The notes below the pieces were generated by a model that was given only the letters and a program-made list of their open reading frames with translations, made no database searches and was not told the DNA's origin. The position numbers and the translations under genes were made by a program. A DNA stretch of 7,034 nt from an uncultured Lachnospiraceae bacterium (GTDB taxonomy: Bacteria; Bacillota; Clostridia; Lachnospirales; Lachnospiraceae), in assembly GCA_947178465.1 (NCBI GenBank), contig CAMWYL010000168.1, positions 1 to 7,034 on the forward strand, given 5' to 3'. Positions 1-6,016 of this stretch are shown here, one piece after another (positions within the stretch are counted from its first letter, which is position 1; the number at the start of each line of letters is the position of its first letter).

Positions 1-737
1 GTCCTGAAACGATTGCGCAGGCGGAGCGTCTGCTTGCGGATATGATAGACAATAGCTATTCTCTTGAGACCGACAGTGGGAAGGCCGATATGATAACCGG
101 AAAGATTGTCGCGAATTATCAGTGGTCAGGGGATGCGGTGTATGCGATGGACCAGGCACAGGAGGATGACTTTTATCTGAAATTTGCCGTTCCGGAGGAA
201 TGTACTAATCTCTGGTTTGACGGTTGGGTAATGCTCAAGAACGGGATTGGCGGCGATGCGGAGAAGCAGCAGGCGGCGGAGGCCTTTGTGAACTTTGTGT
301 CACGTTCCGACAATGCTGTCAGAAATATGTACTATATCGGCTATACCTCCTCCATAGCGGGAGGCACGGGAGATGATACCGTATTTGAATATCTGAATTG
401 GTGTTACGGCGCTGAGGAGGGGGAATCGGATGTGATAGAATATCCGGTAGGATACTTCTTTACCGGGGATAATACGGATAAGACGTATTGTATCACGGCT
501 TCCGCAGAGCAGGAAGACAGGCAGCTCTACGCGCAGTATCCTTCGTGGGAGGTTATTCAACGGAGTGCGGTCATGGAGTATTTTGATGCGGATACGAACA
601 AAGCAATAAACAGAATGTGGATCAATGTGAGATGCTTTAATATTTCAGAGGTTCCTGTGGGCGTGTGGGTGCTGATATTGGCATTGGTGTTGGTCGCCCT
701 GGGAGTCAATTGTTTCAGGAAAATGGGAAAACGCTGA
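1..737 (+). CDS. Spermidine/putrescine ABC transporter substrate-binding protein, 3' part (5' end outside window)
   Basis: The reading frame is open from base 3 and continues from outside the window; 244 residues are visible. The solute-binding domain resembles PotD: a WSGDAVYA segment near visible residue 40, an LWFDGWVM segment near 70 and an FVNFVSRSDNAVRNMYYIGY segment near 100, matching the PotD pattern in which the protein closes over a polyamine and ends with the helix that names remaining modelled residues. In the family it delivers spermidine or putrescine to the PotBC permease and PotA ATPase. After the binding domain comes one hydrophobic segment (about 217-237, VGVWVLILALVLVALGV) and a basic tail CFRKMGKR, so the C-terminus is membrane-anchored instead of the usual N-terminal lipid anchor. 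In Clostridia this layout is often a permease PotC-PotD fusion; whether that holds here depends on sequence to the left. It lies 33 nt upstream of lepA with no terminator seen. Substrate choice between spermidine and putrescine is not decided. Confidence 0.85.
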   Translation, partial: PETIAQAERLLADMIDNSYSLETDSGKADMITGKIVANYQWSGDAVYAMDQAQEDDFYLKFAVPEECTNLWFDGWVMLKNGIGGDAEKQQAAEAFVNFVSRSDNAVRNMYYIGYTSSIAGGTGDDTVFEYLNWCYGAEEGESDVIEYPVGYFFTGDNTDKTYCITASAEQEDRQLYAQYPSWEVIQRSAVMEYFDADTNKAINRMWINVRCFNISEVPVGVWVLILALVLVALGVNCFRKMGKR

Positions 738-770
738 CGCATCGTATCAGATGGCAGAAGGAGGAAGACT

Positions 771-2585
771 ATGTCACAGACAGAACAGAGCAGAATCAGG
801 AATTTCTGCATTGTGGCGCATATCGACCACGGGAAATCCACGCTTGCAGACAGAATTATAGAAAAAACAGGACTTCTGACCAGCAGGGAAATGCAGGAGC
901 AGGTGCTTGATAATATGGAGCTGGAACGGGAGCGCGGGATTACCATCAAGGCACAGACTGTCCGCACCGTGTATCAGGCGCAGGACGGACAGGAGTATAT
1001 CTTTAATCTGATTGACACGCCGGGACATGTGGACTTTAATTATGAAGTAAGCCGTGCGTTGGCCGCGTGTGACGGTGCGATTCTTGTCGTCGACGCGGCG
1101 CAGGGCATTGAGGCTCAGACACTGGCGAATGTATATCTTGCGTTGGATCATGATTTGGATGTATTTCCGGTCATAAACAAGATAGACCTGCCGAGTGCAC
1201 AACCCGAATGGGTGAAAAATGAGATTGAGGATGTTATCGGGATCGAAGCGCAGGACGCGCCACTGATTTCCGCAAAGAACGGTATCGGTATTGAGGAAGT
1301 TTTGGAAGCGATTGTGCACAAGATTCCCGCACCCAAGGGGAATATCGACAATCCCCTGCAGGCGTTGATATTTGACTCGGTTTACGATTCCTACAAGGGC
1401 GTGATTGTATTCTGTCGTGTTATGGAGGGGCGGGTTGCCAAGGGGACGAAGATAAAAATGATGGCGACCGGCGCGACTGCGGAAGTGGTTGAGGTCGGAT
1501 ATTTCGGAGCAGGTCAGTTTATTCCCTGTGAGGAGCTTTCCGCGGGAATGGTAGGGTATCTGACCGCCTCCATCAAGAATGTGAAGGATACGGCGGTGGG
1601 AGATACTGTGACGGATGCGGAGCATCCCTGTGAGAAGCCGCTGCCCGGCTACAAGAGGGTACAGTCCATGGTATACTGCGGGCTTTATCCTACGGATGGA
1701 GCAAAATATCCCGACCTGCGGGATGCGCTGGAGAAGCTTCAGTTAAACGACGCCTCGCTGTTCTATGAGCCGGAGACTTCGATTGCGTTGGGCTTTGGCT
1801 TCCGATGCGGATTTTTGGGACTTTTGCATTTGGAAATCATACAGGAGCGTCTGGAGCGCGAGTACAATCTTGACCTTGTTACGACCGCCCCGGGTGTTAT
1901 CTATAAGGTCTATAAGACCAATGGGGAGGTTGTTGAATTGACAAACCCTTCCAATCTGCCGGACCCTTCGGAAATTGACCATATGGAGGAGCCGATTGTC
2001 AGTGCCGAAATCATGGTGACGACGGAGTTTATCGGTTCCATTATGGAGCTTTGTCAGGAGCGGCGTGGCCGTTATCTGGGAATGGAATATGTGGAAGGGA
2101 CAAGAGCCCTGTTGAAATATGAGCTTCCGCTCAATGAGATTATTTATGACTTCTTTGACGCGTTGAAATCGCGTTCAAGGGGCTATGCTTCCTTTGATTA
2201 TGACTTGAAGGATTACGAGCTTGCGGAGCTTGTAAAGCTGGATATTCTCATCAACCGTGAGGAGGTGGACGCGCTGTCCTTTATCGTGCATAAGGATTCC
2301 GCCTATGAGCGCGGCAGAAAGATGTGCGAAAAGCTCAAGGATGAGATCCCGCGGCATTTATTTGAAATCCCCATACAGGCGGCTGTCGGTGGGAAGATTA
2401 TTGCGAGGGAGACGGTAAAGGCAATGCGCAAGGATGTCCTTGCAAAGTGCTATGGCGGCGATATCACGCGGAAGAAGAAGCTGCTGGAGAAGCAGAAGGA
2501 GGGCAAGAAGCGCATGCGCCAGATTGGCAATGTCGAGATTCCACAGAAGGCGTTTATGGCAGTGCTGAAGCTGGACAATGAATAA
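771..2585 (+). CDS. lepA: Elongation factor 4 (LepA), ribosome-associated translational GTPase
   Basis: This complete 604-residue protein has the usual LepA length (about 600). The GTPase motifs are intact: P-loop AHIDHGKST (16-24), switch I RGITIK (55-60), DTPGHVDF (82-89, with catalytic His86), NKID (136-139) and SAK (167-169). EF-G-like domains II, III and V follow, and the LepA-specific C-terminal domain is recognisable from YGGDITRKKKLLEKQKEGKK to the end. In the family it binds the ribosome in the cytoplasm and acts in translation and 30S biogenesis or as a back-translocase; its exact physiological role is debated. The start ATG at 771 is chosen because AAGGAGGA at 758-765 sits 5 nt upstream and the next residues match LepA N-termini. 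The last codons overlap hemW by 8 nt, indicating one transcript and probable translational coupling. Nothing looks damaged. Confidence 0.98.
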   Translation: MSQTEQSRIRNFCIVAHIDHGKSTLADRIIEKTGLLTSREMQEQVLDNMELERERGITIKAQTVRTVYQAQDGQEYIFNLIDTPGHVDFNYEVSRALAACDGAILVVDAAQGIEAQTLANVYLALDHDLDVFPVINKIDLPSAQPEWVKNEIEDVIGIEAQDAPLISAKNGIGIEEVLEAIVHKIPAPKGNIDNPLQALIFDSVYDSYKGVIVFCRVMEGRVAKGTKIKMMATGATAEVVEVGYFGAGQFIPCEELSAGMVGYLTASIKNVKDTAVGDTVTDAEHPCEKPLPGYKRVQSMVYCGLYPTDGAKYPDLRDALEKLQLNDASLFYEPETSIALGFGFRCGFLGLLHLEIIQERLEREYNLDLVTTAPGVIYKVYKTNGEVVELTNPSNLPDPSEIDHMEEPIVSAEIMVTTEFIGSIMELCQERRGRYLGMEYVEGTRALLKYELPLNEIIYDFFDALKSRSRGYASFDYDLKDYELAELVKLDILINREEVDALSFIVHKDSAYERGRKMCEKLKDEIPRHLFEIPIQAAVGGKIIARETVKAMRKDVLAKCYGGDITRKKKLLEKQKEGKKRMRQIGNVEIPQKAFMAVLKLDNE

Positions 2586-3744
2586 AAAGAATTCTATGAA
2601 GCTGGGGATATATGTCCACATTCCGTTCTGTGTACGGAAATGTGTTTATTGTGATTTCCTGTCTGCGCCTGCCGGAAACGATATGCGGCAGGCGTATTTG
2701 GAAGCTTTGAAAAAAGAGCTTGCGTGCGAAGCGGAGAACTACAGGGGATATGAGGCGGATACCGTATTCTTCGGCGGGGGGACGCCCTCCCTTCTTGAGG
2801 CGCGGGAGCTTACGGACTGCCTGGAGCAGCTTCGGACGCATTATCGGATTGCGCGGGATGCGGAGATGACTCTTGAGGTCAATCCCAAAACCGTAACGCA
2901 GGAGAAGCTTGTGCAGCTTCGGGCAGCGGGAATAAACCGCCTGAGCATCGGCTTGCAGTCAGCGGAGGATGAGGAGCTGCGTCTGCTTGGGCGTATCCAT
3001 ACCTATGCGGACTTCCTGCAGACCTATGAGTGGGCGCGGGCGGCGGGCTTTGACAACATCAACATTGACCTGATATCGGGGATTCCGGGGCAGACGACTG
3101 CGGCATGGCAGGAGACTTTGGAAAAGGTTTTGCGCCTGCGTCCCGAACACATCTCGGCATACAGTCTGATTGTCGAGGAGGGAACGCCACTGTATGAGCA
3201 TTTGGAGGAGTATCCCAAGCTTCCGGATGAGGAATGTGACCGTCAGATGTACCGGGAGACCAAACAGTTGCTTGAAGAGCAGGGGTATGAGCGTTATGAG
3301 ATATCCAATTATGCGCGGGAGGGCTTTGCGTGCAGGCACAACAGGATTTATTGGCAGCGGGGGCGACACCATACCTCGGATTATGTGGGTTTCGGACTCG
3401 GCGCCACGTCCATGGTCGGGTGTTTGCGATGGAAGAATACGGCGGATATGAAGCGGTACCTGTCTCTGTGCCATGCGGGCGACATCGACGCGCTGAAGGA
3501 GGAGCGGGAGACGCTTTCCGAGAGGGATTGCATGGCGGAATTTATGCTGCTCGGACTTCGGATGACTTGTGGTGTATCAGCAAAGGAGTTCTACGATACC
3601 TTTCGGATGAAGGTGGAGGCGGTTTACGGTGATGTGCTCAAAAAGTATGAGAAATACGGGCTTCTTGCACGGGACAGAGACTGGATTTATCTTACGGATG
3701 CGGGAATTGACGTGAGTAATGTGGTGTTGGCGGATTTTTTGTAA
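2578..3744 (+). CDS. hemW: HemW, radical SAM family heme chaperone (HemN-like)
   Basis: This 388-residue radical SAM protein has the iron-sulfur motif CVRKCVYC (C18, C22, C25) followed by D26-F27. The HemN coproporphyrinogen dehydrogenases carry a fourth Cys two residues after the third; its replacement by Phe favours HemW. GGGTPS (66-71) is the SAM-binding glycine motif, and the HemN C-terminal domain contains CRHNRIYW near 253-259 and VGFGLGA near 270-276. HemW is described as a heme-binding chaperone that inserts heme into respiratory enzymes; many databases call it oxygen-independent coproporphyrinogen oxidase. The spacing between W259 and Y269 is about five residues longer (GRHHTSD) than in E. 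coli HemW, where four residues separate them. The C-terminus (LTDAGIDVSNVVLADFL) is intact. The ATG at 2578 overlaps lepA; an in-frame ATG at 2596 (residue 7) is possible because neither has a strong Shine-Dalgarno. No terminator is seen after the stop codon. Confidence 0.94.
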   Translation: MNKKNSMKLGIYVHIPFCVRKCVYCDFLSAPAGNDMRQAYLEALKKELACEAENYRGYEADTVFFGGGTPSLLEARELTDCLEQLRTHYRIARDAEMTLEVNPKTVTQEKLVQLRAAGINRLSIGLQSAEDEELRLLGRIHTYADFLQTYEWARAAGFDNINIDLISGIPGQTTAAWQETLEKVLRLRPEHISAYSLIVEEGTPLYEHLEEYPKLPDEECDRQMYRETKQLLEEQGYERYEISNYAREGFACRHNRIYWQRGRHHTSDYVGFGLGATSMVGCLRWKNTADMKRYLSLCHAGDIDALKEERETLSERDCMAEFMLLGLRMTCGVSAKEFYDTFRMKVEAVYGDVLKKYEKYGLLARDRDWIYLTDAGIDVSNVVLADFL

Positions 3745-3775
3745 ACGGTTGTATCTTGGGCGAATATTGTCTGTA

Positions 3776-4129
3776 ATGGTACTGGGAGTTTTCTCTTCCC
3801 CCTTTGCGGTATTCATCACTAAAGATGACAAAAATTATGTAGAGCCCGATATATCCGTTATCTGCGACAAAAGCAAGATTACGGATAAAGGCTGTAATGG
3901 CGCTCTGGATTGGGTAATTGAGATTGTCTCGCCAAGCAGCAAGGCGATGGATTACTTTACAAAATTATTCAAATATGGGACAGCCGGGGTTCGGGAATAT
4001 TGGATTGTGGACCCCTCCAAGGAGCAGGTCATCGCATACAGATTTGAGCAGGAAACAATGGAAGAATATTCTTTTTGGGAAGCCGTTCCGGTCTGTATAT
4101 ATGAGGGGCTTTCAATAAAAGTACAGTAA
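3776..4129 (+). pseudogene. Uma2-family (DUF820) PD-(D/E)XK endonuclease remnant, 5' end missing
   Basis: From about base 3788 the frame reads VFSSPFAVFITKDDKNYVEPD, then ISVI, WVIEIVSPSS, a KLFKY helix and GVREYWIVDP, which is the core and C-terminal half of a Uma2-type restriction-like nuclease. The catalytic set of the fold is present: Asp of EPDIS, Glu of EIV and Lys of the D-Y-F-T-K-L-F motif. About 65-70 residues that normally precede this (the N-terminal helices and the E..DGE motif) are absent; the upstream sequence instead is the end of hemW in another frame. The frame is open back to 3719, but that part has no Uma2 similarity, and neither ATG 3719 nor ATG 3776 has a ribosome site. 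I read it as a truncated, probably non-functional gene left at a rearrangement point. Uma2 proteins are very abundant in cyanobacteria and also occur in Lachnospiraceae; their function is poorly defined. A short expressed product translated from the hemW message cannot be excluded. Confidence 0.75.
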
Positions 4130-4180
4130 TAATAGGATATTTAGATGGAGAAATTGACGGATTAGGGTTTCCTCATGGAA

Positions 4181-4205
4181 GATATTGTGTTATAATACAA
4201 ATATC
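4181..4205. promoter_or_regulatory. Imperfect palindrome over the -10, candidate operator
   Basis: GATATT (4181-4186) and AATATC (4200-4205) are perfect inverted halves flanking a symmetric centre TTATAA that contains the -10 hexamer. Phd/YefM antitoxins repress their own promoters by binding such palindromes, so this is a candidate autoregulatory operator. That role is inference; AT-rich palindromes also arise by chance. Confidence 0.35.
4188..4196 (+). promoter_or_regulatory. Extended -10 promoter upstream of the antitoxin-like gene
   Basis: TGTTATAAT is a perfect TATAAT hexamer preceded by the extended -10 TGn. The position 17 nt upstream offers only a weak -35 (TTTCCT, 4168-4173), which an extended -10 tolerates. 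TTGACG at 4154-4159 is too far (31 nt) to be its -35. Transcription would begin near 4203 and reach the ATG at 4279 after a leader of roughly 75 nt. Confidence 0.55.
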
Positions 4206-4278
4206 TTCTATAAACGAGGCATATATTGTGTATGTCTTAGCCGGCGAAGGATACAGACCAAAGAGGAGCTTATACAAA

Positions 4279-4461
4279 ATGAATCATACATCATTATCAA
4301 ATTTTCTCAACAACACGGAGGATATTATTTATAATATTGTGAACAATAAGGAATTTACGACCGTGGATACCAAAGAGGGCAATGTCGTTATTATGACGGA
4401 GCAGCAGTATAAGTCCATTGCAAGATTTATCCGCAGTAAGAGGAACAATCCGGAAACATAA
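4279..4461 (+). CDS. Short Phd/YefM-like antitoxin without an adjacent toxin
   Basis: The 60-residue product starts MNHTSLSNFLNN and contains the pattern TVDTKEGNVVIMTEQQY (28-44). That is the beta-hairpin and 'GxVVIMSExxY' signature of the Phd/YefM antitoxin DNA-binding domain. ATG 4279 is chosen over an upstream in-frame GTG at 4228 because GAGGAG (4263-4268) lies 10 nt before it and residue 1 then fits the family start. E. coli YefM is 83 aa; here the C-terminal tail that wraps the toxin is reduced to about 15 residues (SIARFIRSKRNNPET). No Txe/YoeB, RelE or Doc gene follows: an intrinsic terminator begins 13 nt after the stop codon. The gene therefore looks like an orphan or decayed antitoxin, or a stand-alone DNA-binding regulator. 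The frame is also open upstream of 4228 to the end of the Uma2 remnant, which I take as chance because a promoter lies inside it. Confidence 0.65.
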   Translation: MNHTSLSNFLNNTEDIIYNIVNNKEFTTVDTKEGNVVIMTEQQYKSIARFIRSKRNNPET

Positions 4462-4473
4462 GATATGCAGCAG

Positions 4474-4505
4474 AATCATCGGCGTAACCGGTGATTTTGT
4501 TTTTT
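4474..4505 (+). terminator. Rho-independent terminator after the antitoxin-like gene
   Basis: AATCATCGG (4474-4482) pairs with CCGGTGATT (4488-4496) around the loop CGTAA: nine pairs, one of them G-U. The tract TTTTGTTTTTT follows directly. It ends the antitoxin unit and separates it from the gene at 4553. Confidence 0.75.
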
Positions 4506-4518
4506 GCGCTCAGATCTG

Positions 4519-4555
4519 TTTGAGCTGCCGAAGGCGGCATGGGGGGATTAATATG
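4519..4555 (+). repeat. Repeated hairpin-plus-Shine-Dalgarno leader, copy C
   Basis: TTTGAGCTGCC-GAA-GGCGGC is followed by AT, six G and ATTAATATG. The hairpin GCTGCC/GGCGGC (4524-4529 with 4533-4538, one G-U pair, GAA loop) ends just before the G-rich ribosome site. The same block, nearly base for base, stands at 6609-6643 before an unrelated gene, and a diverged form lies at 6455-6488. The ATG at the end of this block is the start of the 156-aa gene. Confidence 0.8.
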
Positions 4556-5023
4556 AAGAGAATAGAAGAAATCATTTTGGATGAGAGCAATATCGGACTG
4601 GATTTTGCCGTACATATTCAAAACAAGAAGGAACTGGATGATTTCATTGAAGTATTGACAAAGCTGGGATTTGAGATTCAGTTTTCTTTGGAATATGATG
4701 ATTTGCGCAGTTGGATGGAAAATATTGGCAGAGAGGACGATTACGATACCTGCTTTAGAATAAGGAATCGGGAGGACGACAGATGCGTAGCGTATAACCC
4801 TTCCATAGAACATTGGAGAAAATATTGCAATGACATTCTTGAGATTCGCGATGGAAAATTGGAACACAACGAGGGTGTGTACGATTTGAATTCCGCTCAA
4901 ACAGAGGCTCAAAAGCTTTGGAATGAAATGCAGGAAAATGAGGAAATCGTCATGGAATTGTTTGGCTTCAAAAAGGGTATAACGAAAGAAGAAATCGTGC
5001 ACCGGCTTTTGAACCGCTTGTAG
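4553..5023 (+). CDS. Acidic hypothetical protein, 156 aa
   Basis: I do not recognise a family. The protein begins MKRIEEIILDESNIGLDFAV, is soluble (no membrane segment or signal peptide) and is rich in Asp/Glu (for example ENIGREDDYDT near 60-70 and NEMQENEEIVMELFG near 125-140). The N-terminal half alternates short predicted strands and helices (FAVHIQNKKELDDFIEVLTK, residues 18-37); the C-terminal end ITKEEIVHRLLNRL looks like a small helical domain. ATG 4553 is chosen because a run of six G (4541-4546) lies 6 nt upstream and the same leader precedes another gene's ATG at 6641. Small, acidic, single-domain proteins lying beside other unrelated small genes are typical of immunity proteins against polymorphic toxins, but there is no toxin in the window, so this is only a suggestion. 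It precedes the 91-aa gene by 42 nt. Confidence 0.75.
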   Translation: MKRIEEIILDESNIGLDFAVHIQNKKELDDFIEVLTKLGFEIQFSLEYDDLRSWMENIGREDDYDTCFRIRNREDDRCVAYNPSIEHWRKYCNDILEIRDGKLEHNEGVYDLNSAQTEAQKLWNEMQENEEIVMELFGFKKGITKEEIVHRLLNRL

Positions 5024-5065
5024 AATAATTTGCTTCACGCGGATGAAATGAGGAGGGAAACGCAT

Positions 5066-5341
5066 ATGAGCAGAAGCTATAAACGGGTCCCTTGCTGTAA
5101 GGATCATAACAAGGGCGCGAAACAATATGCCAACAGATATGTGCGGAGAAAATATTTGGAGGTTCCATCCGGAAAGGCATATAAAAAGCTGTTTAGCTCT
5201 TGGGATATCTGTGATTATAAATTTTTATATTCCTTTTGCGATTACAAGAATAATTTTGAGATGTACAGCCATATTCATCATAAAAAATACTCGGACAGGG
5301 AATTGTACAAAAGGTGGTATAAATACTATAAAATGAAATAG
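5066..5341 (+). CDS. Basic 'MSRSYK' family hypothetical protein, 91 aa
   Basis: The product begins MSRSYKRVPCCKDHNKGAK and continues ANRYVRRKYLEVPSGKAYKK, a layout I recall from small uncharacterised Firmicutes proteins that start MSRSYKxTP, have a (D)HN/C cluster, then an ANRxVRR basic helix, and end in an aromatic WDICDYKF-type segment. It is strongly basic, with Cys10, Cys11 and His14 near the N-terminus, a His cluster SHIHHKKYS near residue 70 and a Tyr/Lys-rich end (WYKYYKMK). Nucleic-acid binding or metal binding would fit the composition, but neither is shown. ATG 5066 is preceded by AGGAGG (5051-5056) at 9 nt, better than the upstream in-frame ATG at 5030. Related proteins are often seen near polymorphic toxin or immunity genes; that is recollection and not evidence from this window. 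The basic charge contrasts with its two acidic neighbours. Confidence 0.75.
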   Translation: MSRSYKRVPCCKDHNKGAKQYANRYVRRKYLEVPSGKAYKKLFSSWDICDYKFLYSFCDYKNNFEMYSHIHHKKYSDRELYKRWYKYYKMK

Positions 5342-5370
5342 GCAAAAGAGGGAATAAAGAGCTGTTGGAG

Positions 5371-5392
5371 CGGGTAAAGGTGCCCTTTCCCG
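5371..5392 (+). other. Hairpin in the leader of the 130-aa gene
   Basis: CGGG-T-AAAGG (5371-5380) pairs with CCTTT-CCCG (5384-5392) around TGC: nine pairs with a single bulged T. It has no T tract, so it is not a standard terminator. It lies between the stop codon at 5341 and the ATG at 5425 and could attenuate or protect the message. Confidence 0.4.
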
Positions 5393-5424
5393 GTTGCGAT
5401 ATTGCTATTTGGGAGTGGAAAATT

Positions 5425-5817
5425 ATGAGTGAATGTATAATTTGTAAAGGGTATAAACCAAACAGTTTAAAATTTGGAATAGTTACTGTTGAGGCGGATG
5501 ATTTTTTGCGAGAGCAAGCTTCTAAGATATGGAAAGACATGGATGATATTTGGACGGTTAAAATAAACGGAAAAGATATAGACGATTATTTAACAAAAGC
5601 GCAAGGTGAGATGAATGAGGGAATTGCTTTTGAAAAAACAGATTTTTATTTAATTATGAGCGAACTGTTGAAAAATGAGGTTAAAATTGCAATGTGGTAT
5701 GACACATATTGTGAGGACTTACCTTTATGTGGAAGTAAAGAAGAGGTACTGAATGCATGTTACGAAGGAATAGCAGATATTTCGGGAATGTGTGAAGTAT
5801 ATTTTGTGATGAATTAA
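5425..5817 (+). CDS. Acidic hypothetical protein, 130 aa
   Basis: I do not recognise a family. From ATG 5425 the product begins MSECIICKGYKPNSLKFG and is Asp/Glu-rich (VEADDF, WKDMDDIW, NGKDIDDYL, YCEDLPLCGSKEEV). It has no signal peptide and no membrane segment. C4 and C7 form a CxxC, but no second pair completes an obvious zinc site. ATG 5425 has GGGAG (5411-5415) 9 nt upstream; an in-frame TTG at 5365 would add 20 residues but would place the 5371-5392 hairpin inside the coding region, so I prefer the ATG. Base use is clearly more AT-rich than in lepA and hemW, suggesting separate acquisition. Size, acidity and company fit an immunity-type or accessory protein, without a visible partner. 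A strong inverted repeat follows the stop codon at 15 nt. Confidence 0.7.
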   Translation: MSECIICKGYKPNSLKFGIVTVEADDFLREQASKIWKDMDDIWTVKINGKDIDDYLTKAQGEMNEGIAFEKTDFYLIMSELLKNEVKIAMWYDTYCEDLPLCGSKEEVLNACYEGIADISGMCEVYFVMN

Positions 5818-5831
5818 CAGATTAATGCAAA

Positions 5832-5861
5832 AGGGAGGCAGACTGCCTCCCTCGTTCGTTC
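5832..5861. terminator. Perfect 10-bp inverted repeat, probable terminator
   Basis: AGGGAGGCAG (5832-5841) and CTGCCTCCCT (5843-5852) are perfect inverted arms separated by one base, so about eight pairs can form in RNA. The downstream tract CGTTCGTT is only moderately T-rich, and the A run before the left arm (GCAAAA) gives a weak U tract on the other strand. It most likely ends the small-gene unit. Confidence 0.55.
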
Positions 5862-6016
5862 CCTGTTCTTAAAGCGGTTCCCGCCCTATTAATCATACCA
5901 TGGGCGTTTCCCATGCCACGGAATACGGACCGTCAGGCAGTGCGGAAAAATGCTGTTGCAATCTTCAGACGCATTTTGCCCTGATAGGAAGAGCTTAACC
6001 CTGTCCCCGGAATATG

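Noticed and set aside
774..1625. 283-residue open frame on the minus strand opposite lepA
   Set aside because: It is antisense to a complete, strongly conserved gene, has no ribosome site, and its composition is that of a shadow frame.
2959..3474. 171-residue minus-strand frame opposite hemW, and smaller + strand frames at 3170-3632
   Set aside because: They overlap an intact hemW whose motifs explain the coding signal; none has a start site or a recognisable domain.
4154..4159. TTGACG as the -35 of the antitoxin promoter
   Set aside because: It is 31 nt from the TATAAT, too far for a normal promoter; the extended -10 is sufficient explanation.
4132..4278. Open frame continuing upstream from the antitoxin-like gene toward the Uma2 remnant
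   Set aside because: It contains a perfect extended -10 promoter, and there is a good ribosome site for ATG 4279; the added residues do not resemble any antitoxin N-terminus.
4427..5125. 232-residue minus-strand frame opposite the 156-aa gene
   Set aside because: It crosses a terminator, two ribosome sites and two genes on the + strand, and starts without a ribosome site. The + strand genes have good AGGAGG or G-run sites.
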